NCBI RefSeq assembly: GCF_023277745.1
Contig: NZ_CP086322.1
Span: forward strand, 5,890,001 to 5,954,000
DNA length: 64,000 nt
Direction: 5' to 3'
Source of the DNA: Streptomyces halobius
GTDB lineage: Bacteria; Actinomycetota; Actinomycetes; Streptomycetales; Streptomycetaceae
How positions within the stretch are numbered: position 1 is the first letter of the stretch; each line of letters starts with the position of its first letter. Position numbers and translations under genes: made by a program. The notes beneath the pieces are model-generated. The model did not search any database, was not told where the DNA came from, and worked only from the letters and a program-made list of their open reading frames with translations. Shown in pieces: positions 36,481 to 45,712 of the stretch.

Positions 36481-36643
36481 ATTGGGTCGCGATCTCATCA
36501 CTGGGTGATGCGGGTCACGCGGTGTCGCTGTGCGTGTCCGGACGGCGGCGAAGGGTGCGCGCGGGGCGGGAGTTGGCGGACGGGCCGGAGGGCAGGTGCC
36601 GGGCACTCGTATCTCGCACCCGACCCCTACCCTCCGCTGCAGC

Positions 36644-37864
36644 TCAGCTCAGCCGCTCGATGACCATCGCCATGCCCTGGCCGCCGCCCACGCACATCGT
36701 CTCCAGGCCGAGCTGCTTGTCGTGCCACTGGAGGGAGTTGATCAGGGTGGTGGTGATGCGGGCGCCGGTCATGCCGAAGGGGTGGCCGACGGCGATGGCT
36801 CCGCCGTTCACATTCAGCCGGTCCAGGTCGATGCCCAGGTCGCGGTAGGAGGGGATCACCTGGGCGGCGAACGCCTCGTTGATCTCGACCAGGTCGATGT
36901 CGGAGATCGAGAGGCCGGCGCGCCGGAGGGCCTGCTTGCTGGCCTCCACCGGGCCGTAGCCCATGATCTCGGGGGAGAGGGCGGAGACGCCGGTGGAGAC
37001 GATCCGGGCCAGCGGGGTCAGGCCCAGCTCGCGCGCCTTGGTGTCGGACATGATGACCAGCGCCGCCGCGCCGTCGTTCAGCGGGCAGCAGTTGCCTGCC
37101 GTCACCAGGCCGTCGGGGCGGAAGACCGGCTTGAGGCCGGCGACGCCCTCCATCGTCACCCCGGCTCGCGGGCCGTCGTCCTTGGCGACCACGGTGCCGT
37201 CGGGGAGCGTGACGGGCGTGATCTCCCGCTCCCAGAAGCCGCCCTTGATCGCCTTCTCGGCGAGGTTCTGGGACCGTACGCCGAACTCGTCCATGTCCTG
37301 GCGGGTGATGCCCTTGAGGCGGGCGAGGTTCTCCGCGGTCTGGCCCATCGCGATATACGCGTCCGGGACCAGACCGTCCTCGCGCGGGTCGTGCCAGTCG
37401 GTGCCCTCCTGCTCGGCGCGGGTGGCGGTGCGCGCCTCCGCGTCGGCGAACAGCGGGTTGTGGGTGTCGGGCAGGCCGTCGGAGGTGCCCTTGACGGACC
37501 GTGAGACGGTCTCGACGCCCGCCGAGACGAAGACATCGCCCTCGCCGGCCTTGATGGCGTGCAGCGCCATACGGGTCGTCTGCAGCGACGAGGAACAGTA
37601 ACGGGTGAGGGTGCAGCCGGGGAGGTGGTCCATCCCCATCTGGACGGCCACGATCCGGCCGAGGTTGTGGCCCTGCTCACCGCCGGGGAGGCCGCAGCCG
37701 AGCATCAGGTCGTCGATGTCCCTGGGGTCCAGCTCGGGGATCTTGGCGAGGGCGGTCTCGATGATCCTCGCGGTCAGGTCGTCCGGGCGCAGATCCTTGA
37801 GCGAGCCCTTGAAGGCGCGGCCGATCGGGGAGCGGGCGGCTGAGACGATCACGGCTTCGGGCAT
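36644..37864 (-). CDS. Thiolase (acetyl-CoA C-acyltransferase)
   Basis: A 406-residue thiolase that cleaves 3-ketoacyl-CoA or joins two acetyl-CoA. The nucleophilic Cys is in [14 protein letters not shown] (about residue 95). The [11 protein letters not shown]is and the C-terminal [11 protein letters not shown]ys complete the active site, and NEAFAAQ is present. It is more like the FadA/FadI degradative group than biosynthetic PhaA, but I cannot settle the direction. A TetR-like inverted repeat lies upstream. Confidence 0.93.
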   Translation of the reverse strand: MPEAVIVSAARSPIGRAFKGSLKDLRPDDLTARIIETALAKIPELDPRDIDDLMLGCGLPGGEQGHNLGRIVAVQMGMDHLPGCTLTRYCSSSLQTTRMALHAIKAGEGDVFVSAGVETVSRSVKGTSDGLPDTHNPLFADAEARTATRAEQEGTDWHDPREDGLVPDAYIAMGQTAENLARLKGITRQDMDEFGVRSQNLAEKAIKGGFWEREITPVTLPDGTVVAKDDGPRAGVTMEGVAGLKPVFRPDGLVTAGNCCPLNDGAAALVIMSDTKARELGLTPLARIVSTGVSALSPEIMGYGPVEASKQALRRAGLSISDIDLVEINEAFAAQVIPSYRDLGIDLDRLNVNGGAIAVGHPFGMTGARITTTLINSLQWHDKQLGLETMCVGGGQGMAMVIERLS

Positions 37865-38019
37865 CACACGGCTCCAAGAGAGGAAAGGCTCCGGCGCGCA
37901 GCGCCTCGTTGAGGTGTGGCGGTTGGGCGACGGGTGGGCGGATTGGCGGACTGTGAGGGAAGTTACCCGCACGTACTGCTGAGGTCACGGCATGAACGCT
38001 GTGATGCGGACCTCTTTTC

Positions 38020-38033
38020 TAAGCGGGCGCTTA
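38020..38033. promoter_or_regulatory. Putative TetR-type operator before the thiolase gene
   Basis: TAAGCG-GG-CGCTTA is a perfect inverted repeat with a 2-base spacer, about 156 bases before the thiolase ATG. A related half-site AGCGCTTG lies about 15 bases further. Sites of this form are typical for TetR-family regulators of fatty-acid genes. Confidence 0.5.
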
Positions 38034-38057
38034 TGTGTCGTGGCGAGCGCTTGTGCG

Positions 38058-39086
38058 TCAGGTGGCGATCGGCGGCACCTCCGGCGCGTCCGTCGCCTCC
38101 GGCTCGGGCAGCTGGCGGCGCCTGCGGTGCTTGAGCAGGGCCCAGGGGGCCCGACGGGAGGCGGTGACCTCCGTACCGCCCTCGGACGCGGCCTGCGCCG
38201 CGGCCTGCTCGACGGGCAGGATGCCCTCACGGCGGGCGGCCTCCGGCCGCTCCTCCTCCGGCCACAGGCCGAGCGCGGCACACAGCGTCGGCAGTACGGC
38301 CATCGCGGCGGTGGCATAGCCCTCCGCCGACGGGTGGTAGTTGTCCGGGCCGAACAGCTCCCGCGGCCGTGCCTCGAACTCGGGGCCCAGCAGATCGCCG
38401 AGCGAGACCGTACGGCCGCCGCTCTCGACGACCCCGATGGTCTGCGCCGCCGCCAGCTGGCGGGACAGCCGGCGGGCCACCCAGCGCAGCGGCTGGTACA
38501 CCGGCTCGATGGTGCCCAGGTCGGGGCAGGTGCCGACGACGACCTCACAGCCCAGGTCGGACAGCCGACGCACCGCGTCGGCCAGATGGCGCACGGACTC
38601 CGCGAACGGCATCCGGTGGGTGACGTCGTTCGCGCCGATCATGATGACGCAGACGTCCGGGGGCTCCCCGTCCGCCAGCAGCAGCTCCACCTGGCGCGCC
38701 AGATCGTCGGACTGGGCGCCGGGCAGGGCCACATTGCGGAAGTCGACGGGCAGTTCGGAGAGCGCGGCCAGGCCGGAGGCGAGCAGCGCGCCCGGGGTCT
38801 GGCCGGCGCGGTGGACGCCCTGGCCGGCGGCTGTGGAATCGCCCAGGAACCCGAGCCGCAGGGGCGGCCGGTCCGTGCGGTGGCCGAACGCGGCGCCGTA
38901 GCGGCCGTCGGCGCACGGTGGGATGTCGCTGGAGCCGCCGACCGTACGCCGGGCCAGCCGGACCTCGGTCAGCAGCAGGCCGACGGTGGCGACGCCGAGC
39001 AGACCGATCCCGCCGCCACCGAACGCGGCGGCGGTCGCGATCCGCCTCGCCACCCTTGCCCTGGACATCGTCACCGTCGTCGCCAT
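38058..39086 (-). CDS. Exported or membrane-anchored SGNH-family esterase
   Basis: A 342-residue protein. An N-terminal hydrophobic segment (about 18-40) is a signal anchor. The SGNH blocks are GFLGDSTAAGQG (catalytic Ser), LPGAQSDDLARQ (Gly), MIGANDVTHRM (Asn) and DNYHPSAEGY (Asp, His). The C-terminal tail is basic and Pro-rich. It hydrolyses acyl or carbohydrate esters outside the membrane, substrate unknown. Start at 39086 follows GGGGAGGTG. Confidence 0.9.
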   Translation of the reverse strand: MATTVTMSRARVARRIATAAAFGGGGIGLLGVATVGLLLTEVRLARRTVGGSSDIPPCADGRYGAAFGHRTDRPPLRLGFLGDSTAAGQGVHRAGQTPGALLASGLAALSELPVDFRNVALPGAQSDDLARQVELLLADGEPPDVCVIMIGANDVTHRMPFAESVRHLADAVRRLSDLGCEVVVGTCPDLGTIEPVYQPLRWVARRLSRQLAAAQTIGVVESGGRTVSLGDLLGPEFEARPRELFGPDNYHPSAEGYATAAMAVLPTLCAALGLWPEEERPEAARREGILPVEQAAAQAASEGGTEVTASRRAPWALLKHRRRRQLPEPEATDAPEVPPIAT

Positions 39087-39285
39087 CGGCCGGGCACCTC
39101 CCCGTGCAGCGCGTGCGCGCCCGCTGGCCCGAGGGCCGGACGGGCTCCCTGAATCGTCAACAAACTCCTACAACGGTTTGTGCCCCGTCGCGCACGGAAC
39201 GCAACGCGGCGGACCGCCGACGGGGACGGGCAATAGGCTGACTGCACGGGCGCAGGACAGCGTGCCCCCGACCGCGGAGACCACC

Positions 39286-40674
39286 GTGCAGTTTTACGAT
39301 TCGATGATTGAGCTAGTCGGCAATACCCCGCTCGTGCGGCTCAACAACGTCACCCGAGGGATCCAGGCCACCGTCCTGGTGAAGGTCGAGTACTTCAACC
39401 CCGGCGGTTCGGTCAAGGACCGGATCGCGGTGCGGATGATCGAGGCCGCCGAGGAATCGGGTGAGTTGCAGCCCGGCGGCACCATCGTCGAGCCGACGTC
39501 CGGGAACACCGGCGTGGGCCTGGCGATCGTGGCCCAGCAGAAGGGCTACAAGTGCATCTTCGTCTGCCCCGACAAGGTGTCGACGGACAAGATCAATGTA
39601 CTGCGGGCGTACGGGGCCGAGGTGGTGGTCTGCCCGACCGCGGTGGACCCGGACCACCCGGACTCGTACTACAACGTCTCGGACCGCCTGGTGCGCGAGA
39701 CGCCCGGGGCGTGGAAGCCCGACCAGTACAGCAACCCCAACAACCCGCGCTCGCATTACGAGACGACCGGTCCCGAGCTGTGGGCGCAGACGGACGGGCG
39801 GATCACCCACTTCGTGGCGGGCGTCGGTACCGGCGGCACGATCAGCGGGACCGGCCGCTATCTGAAGGACGCCAGCGAGGGCCGGGTCGAGGTCGTCGGC
39901 GCCGACCCGGAGGGCTCGGTCTACAGCGGCGGCTCCGGGCGCCCGTATCTGATCGAGGGCGTGGGCGAGGACTTCTGGCCGGAGGCGTATGACCGTACCG
40001 TCGCGGACGAGATCGTCGCGGTCTCGGACAAGGACGCCTTCCAGATGACCCGGCGGCTGGCCAAGGAGGAGGGCCTGCTCGTCGGCGGCTCCTGCGGTAT
40101 GGCGGTGGTGGCCGGACTGCGGGTCGCGGAGCGGCTCGGGCCGGACGAGGTCGTGGTGATCCTGCTGCCGGACAGCGGCCGCGGCTATCTCTCCAAGATC
40201 TTCAACGACGAGTGGATGGCGGACTACGGCTTCCTGGAGGAGAGCGGCACCTCGGCGCGGGTCGGCGAGGTCCTCCAGCACAAGGAGGGCGCGCTGCCCT
40301 CGCTGGTGCACATGCACCCGGAGGAGACCGTCGGCGAGGCGATCGACGTCCTGCGGGAGTACGGCGTCTCCCAGATGCCGATCGTCAAGCCGGGCGCCGG
40401 GCACCCCGACGTCATGGCCGCCGAGGTCATCGGCTCGGTCGTCGAACGCGAACTGCTCGACGCGCTGTTCGCCAAGCGCGCGTCGCTCAGCGACCCGCTG
40501 GAGAAGCACATGTCCCCGCCGCTGCCGCAGGTCGGCTCGGGCGAGCCGGTCGCCGACCTGATGGCGGTCCTGGAGAACGCCGATGCGGCGATCGTCCTCG
40601 TCGAGGGCAAGCCGACGGGTGTGGTGAGCCGGCAGGATCTGCTGGCCTATCTGGCACGCGGGGTCGCCAAGTAG
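39286..40674 (+). CDS. cbs: Cystathionine beta-synthase
   Basis: A 462-residue PLP enzyme that condenses serine with homocysteine to give cystathionine. The PLP Lys is in PGGSVKDRIAV, the phosphate loop is GTGGTISGTG, and the EPTSGNTGVGLA block marks the family. Two CBS domains (about 340-460) form a Bateman module that may bind SAM or adenylates. The GTG at 39286 is in frame with MIELVGNTPLV. TAGGCT upstream at about 39234 is a likely -10 element. Confidence 0.95.
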   Translation: MQFYDSMIELVGNTPLVRLNNVTRGIQATVLVKVEYFNPGGSVKDRIAVRMIEAAEESGELQPGGTIVEPTSGNTGVGLAIVAQQKGYKCIFVCPDKVSTDKINVLRAYGAEVVVCPTAVDPDHPDSYYNVSDRLVRETPGAWKPDQYSNPNNPRSHYETTGPELWAQTDGRITHFVAGVGTGGTISGTGRYLKDASEGRVEVVGADPEGSVYSGGSGRPYLIEGVGEDFWPEAYDRTVADEIVAVSDKDAFQMTRRLAKEEGLLVGGSCGMAVVAGLRVAERLGPDEVVVILLPDSGRGYLSKIFNDEWMADYGFLEESGTSARVGEVLQHKEGALPSLVHMHPEETVGEAIDVLREYGVSQMPIVKPGAGHPDVMAAEVIGSVVERELLDALFAKRASLSDPLEKHMSPPLPQVGSGEPVADLMAVLENADAAIVLVEGKPTGVVSRQDLLAYLARGVAK

Positions 40675-41045
40675 CCGCCGGTAGGGACCGGTACCGGTCC
40701 TGCGGAGTGCGACGACACCCTGGCGGCGGCCGCCCGTTGGCCCGTTCCGCAATCGTCACAGCGTCAAGTGGACGTCAGGAAACGGGCTGTCGCCGCAAGG
40801 TGTACGTATGCGTCACGTGTCGGCAGCACGGGCTTAACACTCGTACGGCACATTGAGACGCATGGCGATACGGAACCTCCGGAGCGGCTCCCGGACCTCC
40901 ATCGCCGAGGACGCGACGACCGGACATGCACCCGGACCGCGTCCCTTGCGGGGACCGCCGTCGTCCCGCCCCCGGCTTCGGCCGGGGGTGGCGGTCCCCG
41001 CAATACCCTCTCCCAGCCAGGGATCCCCAGCCTGAGTCGTGGGAG
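40675..41045. other. Gap with a nested hairpin
   Basis: No gene is supported. At 40950-40999 GGGGACCGCC and GGCGGTCCCC enclose a second perfect stem, CCCCCGGC-TTCG-GCCGGGGG. It probably ends the minus-strand transcript from 41474, which stops at 41046. Confidence 0.65.
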
Positions 41046-41474
41046 TTACTCCCGGTCTCCGTCGCGGCGGGGCTCGCGGGTGGGTATCAGAGAGCGGAAC
41101 CCCGGGCTGTGTACGGCGTTGACGGCGACGATGCCGGCCCAGCAGACCGCCAGACCGATCAGCCCGGCGTTCACCGCGGCGATCACGGACAGCGGTACCG
41201 CCAGCACCAGCGAGACCGTGGCGAAACCGAACCGGTCGGCGAAGCCGTTGCCCGCACCGCCGTCCTCGCTCGCGCCACGGCGCGGCGGGTGCACACCCCG
41301 CGCCACCTGCATCTGCTGTTCGGCCAACTGCCGCCGGACCCGCCGGTCGACATTCTTGTCCAGCTTGTCGAGGAAGGCTTCCACCAGCTCCGACTCGTAC
41401 TCCGACCCCAGCTCCTTGCGCGTCTGGAGGGTCGCGTCGAGTTCTTTCCTCAGCTCGGGGTCGTGTGTTGCCAT
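41046..41474 (-). CDS. Small membrane protein with N-terminal coiled coil
   Basis: A 142-residue protein. A charged helical N-terminus (LRKELDATLQTRKELGSEYE ... VRRQLAEQQM) precedes a basic/Gly loop and two adjacent membrane spans (about 88-125), with a basic tail. Similar two-span proteins are common in actinobacteria, and the function is unknown. ATG at 41474 follows GGGAGCATGG poorly. Confidence 0.75.
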   Translation of the reverse strand: MATHDPELRKELDATLQTRKELGSEYESELVEAFLDKLDKNVDRRVRRQLAEQQMQVARGVHPPRRGASEDGGAGNGFADRFGFATVSLVLAVPLSVIAAVNAGLIGLAVCWAGIVAVNAVHSPGFRSLIPTREPRRDGDRE

Positions 41475-41514
41475 GCTCCCGAGAGTACGGACGAAGGGGC
41501 GGGGCGCGGTAGGG

Positions 41515-42243
41515 CTAACCCCCCGATCCGACCGTGGTCCGTGCCCCTGTGTGCCTGCTCCCTTCTCCCTCTTCTCCCTGCTTCCTCTGTTGTTTCCCGG
41601 GGTGGTCAGACCGTCGAGTGCTCCCCCGGGTGGTCAGGCCGGCCGGGGCGTCCAGCGGCCGCAGCTCATCCGCGTACGAGACCGAGACCCGGCGCATCAG
41701 CCCGTCCTCGGTGATGTCGTACTGGCCGAGGCGCCACAGCGGCGGCGAATAGGCATGCACCGAGATCGCGTCGTCCGTGGCGCCGGTGAGGCGGTGGATA
41801 TGGTCCGGGCCGAAGCAGAAGGAGCTGCCCGCGCCGACGGCGGTGGCCGGATGCTCGCCGCCGATCCGGGGATTGGACTCGGTCAGTACGCCCTGGACGA
41901 CGCGGACGGCACCCGAGGAGATGTCGTGATCGTGCCAGCCGGTGTCGTTCCGCCGGGTCCAGCACAGCAGCCAGACATCGACGTGCTCATCGCGGTGCAG
42001 GGACGCGTAGTGGCGCTCGGTGTCGGAGAACGCGACGTCCTCGCGCCACAGGCAGGGGCGGGCGGCCAGCTCGTCGACCAGGGCCTGGAGCTCGCGCTTG
42101 TCGAGATTGCGCTCGGGCAGGGCGCGGAACGGATCGGCGGGTGCGGGGGCGGCGGCATCCGTGGCTGCGAGGACACCCGTGGCGGCGCGGGCGCCGGCGG
42201 TGACGTCGGTCAACTCGGCGAAAGGCTGAGCGCGTTCGCTCAT
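41515..42243 (-). CDS. Cysteine dioxygenase family protein
   Basis: A 242-residue cupin that oxidises cysteine to cysteine sulfinate with non-heme iron. The iron ligands are in TGWHDHDISSGAV (two His) and FGPDHIHRLTG (third His), and the RHY-type strand is SDTERHYASLHRDEHVDVWLLCW. The C-terminal 35 residues are a charged low-complexity tail. Its ATG overlaps the stop of the amidohydrolase gene upstream, so they form an operon. Confidence 0.9.
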   Translation of the reverse strand: MSERAQPFAELTDVTAGARAATGVLAATDAAAPAPADPFRALPERNLDKRELQALVDELAARPCLWREDVAFSDTERHYASLHRDEHVDVWLLCWTRRNDTGWHDHDISSGAVRVVQGVLTESNPRIGGEHPATAVGAGSSFCFGPDHIHRLTGATDDAISVHAYSPPLWRLGQYDITEDGLMRRVSVSYADELRPLDAPAGLTTRGSTRRSDHPGKQQRKQGEEGEGSRHTGARTTVGSGG

Positions 42244-43157
42244 GATCCGGCTCCTTTCATCGGGCCCAGCAGACGGGCCGGGTTGGCGGTACGCAGGGCG
42301 TGGACGGCGGCATCCGCGCCGAGGTCGGGGATCGCAGGGGCCGCGTAGGGCCGGTCGCTTCCGGTGACGACGACATCGATGCCGACGGCCCGTACGAGGG
42401 CGTCCACCGCGCGGGTCCCGTAGGAGGACGTCTCGTAGAACGCGTCGCAGTCGACCCGGCCGCGGTCCCGGCCGCCGCCGCGGGCCATCAGCCGCTCACC
42501 GTGCAGCGGCGCGAGACCGGCGAGCGCGGCGAAACAGACCCGCTGGCCCGGGTGACGCGGCCGGCCGAACGCGCGGAAAGCGAACCAGGAGGCATGCAGC
42601 TGCTGCACATACGGCACCAGCGCGGGCCACCAGACGGGCGCGCCCCCGGAGGCCGACGGGGCGGCCCCCGGATGCACGAACAGCGGCCGGTCCATCCGCG
42701 CGGCGACATCCAGGAGTGGTGCGCAGTGGGCCCGGCCTTCTGCGTCGAGCAGGGCGGTGGCCGGGAGTTGCAGCCCCACGCAGCCGCGCGTCAGCTCGCG
42801 CCGCAGCGCTTCGGGGTCCGGCTCGGGCGCGGAGAGGCAGGGGGAGGCCCAGACGCGGAAGGGGGCGGGCAGGGCGAGTACGCCGTCATGAAAGGCGGTG
42901 AGCAGGGGCGCTGCCTCCTCGGGCGGCAGATATTCGATCCCGAGGGGACTGGAGAGCGAGACCAGGGCCAGATCGAGCCCGTCGGCGCGGGCGAGTCGGA
43001 CACGGGACGCGATGTCGTGGTCGGCGGGGTCGACGTCGTACGGGGGCTCGCCGGGCAGGTGCAGCGTCCAGCCGGCCAGCCGCGGTGGGGTGGCACGGGC
43101 CCGCAGCAGTGCGATGAACCCGGGCGGCCAGAGGTGCTGGTGGACGTCGGTGGGCAC
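42240..43157 (-). CDS. Amidohydrolase-2 family metal-dependent hydrolase
   Basis: A 305-residue TIM-barrel protein. The N-terminal metal motif is MPTDVHQHLWPPGF, followed by RPLFVHPGAAP (third His) and VVTGSDRPYAAP (metal Asp). Family members hydrolyse or decarboxylate small ring or acid substrates. Coupled with cysteine dioxygenase and divergent from a LacI regulator, it may act in a sugar or sulfur-compound pathway. The substrate is unknown. Confidence 0.85.
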   Translation of the reverse strand: MPTDVHQHLWPPGFIALLRARATPPRLAGWTLHLPGEPPYDVDPADHDIASRVRLARADGLDLALVSLSSPLGIEYLPPEEAAPLLTAFHDGVLALPAPFRVWASPCLSAPEPDPEALRRELTRGCVGLQLPATALLDAEGRAHCAPLLDVAARMDRPLFVHPGAAPSASGGAPVWWPALVPYVQQLHASWFAFRAFGRPRHPGQRVCFAALAGLAPLHGERLMARGGGRDRGRVDCDAFYETSSYGTRAVDALVRAVGIDVVVTGSDRPYAAPAIPDLGADAAVHALRTANPARLLGPMKGAGS

Positions 43158-43215
43158 GGGGCGGCGCCTCCTCGACCGTATTCGCCGGTTCCAGGGACCG
43201 TGGTCAACTCCTTGG

Positions 43216-43253
43216 TTAACCGCTTAACTGATGCGGTTAAGTGAAGCGGTTAA
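43216..43253. promoter_or_regulatory. Operator with three GCGGTTAA half-sites
   Basis: TTAACCGC at 43216-43223, then GCGGTTAA at 43233-43240 and 43246-43253. The first two form an inverted repeat and the third a direct repeat. Placed between the amidohydrolase/dioxygenase operon and the LacI gene, it is the obvious site for that regulator. Confidence 0.75.
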
Positions 43254-43335
43254 CGGGGTGAGATGTCAAGGCTGTCGGGGGTGTGCGCCGCATCGGAGCG
43301 CGGAGGCCCCCGCGCTCCTTGGGTAGGCTTTCGGC

Positions 43336-44427
43336 ATGGCCAGGCCAGAGAAGCGCACCACCCTCCGCGAAGTGGCCGAGGCCACCGGACTCTCCACCGC
43401 GGCCGTCTCCTACGCGCTGCGCGGCAAGCAGGTCTCCAAAGAGACCGAGGAGCGGGTGCGCAAGGCCGCCGCCGACCTCGGTTACGAAGCCGACCCGATC
43501 GCCCGCGCCCTGGCCAGTGGCCGTACCAGCATGATCGGTGTGCTGGCCGGTGATCTGCAGGATCTGTGGCAGCAGCACCTGATGGCCGCGATAGGGCGCG
43601 AACTGCTGGCCGGTGACCGCTACGCCCTGATCCTCGACGCGGGCGGCGACCCGGCCCGCGAGCTGGCCCTCGCCAAACAGCTCCGCGACCAGCGCGTGGA
43701 CGGCCTCCTGGTCTCGCCCGTCGATCCATCCGCGGAGGGCTGGTCGAAGATCGCCGACACGGTTCCCGTGGTGTCCATCGGGGACGCGCTGAGCCGGGCC
43801 CGTACGGCGGGCGAGGTGCTCTTCGACAACCGCGCCGGGATCGACGCCGTCCTCGACTACCTCCGTGGCCTGGGTCACCGCCGGGTCACGGTCCTCACTC
43901 CCACCGGGCCCTCCACCCCCGACCGCCCCGCCGACGTCTATGTGCGCGAGGCCGCCGACCGCCTGGGTATCGAGGTCGAAGTTCTGCCCTGCGCCCAGGA
44001 GTTGGGTGAGGCGACGGCGGTCGCCAGGCGGGTCCTGGCGGCTGGGGGAGGGGGTGCGGCCGGTGGCGACAGGGGTGCGGTCGGCGACGGGGGCCTGGCC
44101 GGCGGCGATGGGAGTGTGGCCGGTGGCGGCAGGCCGAACGCCGTCTTCTGCTTCTCCGACTCCATCGCCTACGGCGTCTACGCGGCCGCCGCCGAGGCTT
44201 CGCTGACCATCGGCCGCGATATCTCCGTCGTCGGCTTCGACGACCACCCGGTCTCCCGGGTCCTCACCCCGCCCCTCACCACCGTCGACTGGGGCCTCAC
44301 CGACATCGCCAAGGAAGCCGCGCGCCTGGCGGTGGCTGCCATCGAGGGCCGCCGGGTCCGCCGCAAACGCATCCTGTGTGCGCCGCGACTGTCGGAGCGG
44401 GGGTCTGCGCTGCGGGTGCCGGAGTAG
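43336..44427 (+). CDS. LacI-family transcriptional regulator
   Basis: A 363-residue repressor. The N-terminal helix-turn-helix is TLREVAEATGLSTAAVSYAL with hinge RVRKAAADLGY. The periplasmic-binding-like ligand domain follows (SMIGVLAGDLQD, VDGLLVSPVDPS, GHRRVTVLTPTG, DISVVGFDDHPVS). A Gly-rich insertion of about 30 residues (GGGGAAGGDRGAVGDGG) interrupts the domain near 236-265. It looks like a repeat expansion in a surface loop. It probably controls itself and the divergent operon through the operator between them. Confidence 0.93.
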   Translation: MARPEKRTTLREVAEATGLSTAAVSYALRGKQVSKETEERVRKAAADLGYEADPIARALASGRTSMIGVLAGDLQDLWQQHLMAAIGRELLAGDRYALILDAGGDPARELALAKQLRDQRVDGLLVSPVDPSAEGWSKIADTVPVVSIGDALSRARTAGEVLFDNRAGIDAVLDYLRGLGHRRVTVLTPTGPSTPDRPADVYVREAADRLGIEVEVLPCAQELGEATAVARRVLAAGGGGAAGGDRGAVGDGGLAGGDGSVAGGGRPNAVFCFSDSIAYGVYAAAAEASLTIGRDISVVGFDDHPVSRVLTPPLTTVDWGLTDIAKEAARLAVAAIEGRRVRRKRILCAPRLSERGSALRVPE

Positions 44428-44509
44428 GGATCGCGCTGCGGTTGCCGGAGTGGGATGCGCGTTGCGTGTGCCGTTATAGGGGTGCGCGTTGCGGGTGCCG
44501 TTATAGGGG
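44407..44509. repeat. Tandem repeats over the end of the LacI gene
   Basis: The last codons and stop (GCGCTGCGGGTGCCGGAGTA plus GGGAT) are repeated with a 26-base period to about 44456. Two 27-base units containing GTGCCGTTATAGGGG then run to 44509. The gap to 44575 has nothing else. Confidence 0.75.
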
Positions 44510-44575
44510 TGTGCTGCGGGTGCAGTAGTACGGGCGTGGCGGTGTTGACCGCTTGCCGCGGACCGTCACGAATTG

Positions 44576-45367
44576 TTACGGAGTCGGCCGCTTGCCGCCG
44601 TGCTTCCCCTGCGTGCCGCCCGCATCCGCGTTTCCGACCGGACGGGCGTCCTCCCAGAGCGCGGTGACGTGCGAGGCGAACCGGTCGTACAACCCGTCTT
44701 CGCCGAGCCGGCGGAGATGGAACATGGGGGACTCGTCGCCCAGCAGTCCGGCGATATGCGGTGTCACGAGCATCTGATCATCGAATATGAAGACACTCAA
44801 GGCGATATGCGCGTCGCTGAAACGCGCCTCGATGTGCGGTGTGCTCTCGATCTTCGAGAGTGCGTCAAGAGTGATACGGATGCGGGTACTGACGGTGAGC
44901 GGGACGTCTTCGACTTCCTCCCGTCGAGCCGTGACCGCTGAATCGGGGTCGCCCACCAGGAACCGGACGTGCGCGCCGGCGTCGGCCTTTGCCTTGAGGC
45001 GCGCGCCCAGCCGGGGGTGGTTCTGCCACAGGAAGTAGTTCGTGTAACCGGCGAGGGTCAGATCCTGTGAGGCGCTGTCAATGAGGCTGGCCCACAGGGA
45101 CGTCGGTGCGGCGCTGCGATAGGGATACGCCGCGACGATCTCGCGGGCGTGCCCTGTCTTGACGGCGGATCGCACCGCCCTGGGCCACAGAGTCACTGCG
45201 TCCACTCCTAGCACGCGGGCCGTATCCTCCTGCGCCGCCGGATGAGGGGCGCGCAGTGGATTACCCAGCCACCGTTCCACGGTCTTTGCCGATACCCCGA
45301 CCATACGGGCTAGCTGGCCGGGCTTCACGCCCGCGTCGGCCATAGCGTCTCTGAGCGCCGTGTTCAA
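44576..45367 (-). CDS. XRE-type regulator with C-terminal DUF5919 domain
   Basis: A 263-residue protein. The N-terminal helix-turn-helix is DAMADAGVKPGQLARMVGVS with KTVERWLGNP. The C-terminal domain (about 80-245) has the DUF5919 layout: YPYRSAAPTSLWASLIDSA, LARL-type KAKADAGAHVRFLVGDPDS, and FIFDDQMLVTPHIAG. Such domains resemble a degenerate phospholipase D fold. A TTG start at 45367 is chosen because GGGAGG precedes it and the helix-turn-helix starts soon after. Ligand unknown. Confidence 0.82.
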   Translation of the reverse strand: MNTALRDAMADAGVKPGQLARMVGVSAKTVERWLGNPLRAPHPAAQEDTARVLGVDAVTLWPRAVRSAVKTGHAREIVAAYPYRSAAPTSLWASLIDSASQDLTLAGYTNYFLWQNHPRLGARLKAKADAGAHVRFLVGDPDSAVTARREEVEDVPLTVSTRIRITLDALSKIESTPHIEARFSDAHIALSVFIFDDQMLVTPHIAGLLGDESPMFHLRRLGEDGLYDRFASHVTALWEDARPVGNADAGGTQGKHGGKRPTP

Positions 45368-45475
45368 GAGTCCTCCCGGGGACGTTTGGGCCGCTTCGGA
45401 CCCTAGGCTCAACTTGGCCCAACAGTTACCGGGATGGGAGTAAATCCGCCCTCCTGAGCGACCGATATTCAGGGC

Positions 45476-45712
45476 ATGGACAGCAACTCGGTGAACGTGC
45501 ACCGGCCTTTAGCGTTGGACAGCCGCCCGGGGACGGTCGGCGAGATCATGGGGGAGGACGACGGTGACCCTCATCCGTCACCGGAACACCGGCAGGAGCC
45601 GCCGCTCCGGCCGTCCTCGTCCGGCGCCGTGGTGTTCATTCCCGCGGGCCGGGCGGTGCCTCCGTGCCGTACGGCCTGCGGGCTGTGCCAGGCGGCGGGG
45701 AGGCAGGGATGA
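45476..45712 (+). CDS. Small hypothetical protein, first of a pair
   Basis: A 78-residue protein (MDSNSVNVHRPLALDSRPG) with an acidic middle and a Cys-containing end (VPPCRTACGLCQAAG). The three Cys may bind zinc. Its TGA overlaps the ATG of the next small gene, so they are coupled. It is divergent from the DUF5919 regulator. No family recognised. Confidence 0.55.
   Translation: MDSNSVNVHRPLALDSRPGTVGEIMGEDDGDPHPSPEHRQEPPLRPSSSGAVVFIPAGRAVPPCRTACGLCQAAGRQG

Noticed and set aside
40861..41035. A 57-codon plus-strand frame
   Set aside because: It overlaps the nested hairpin, has a Pro/Arg-rich sequence and no good ribosome site.
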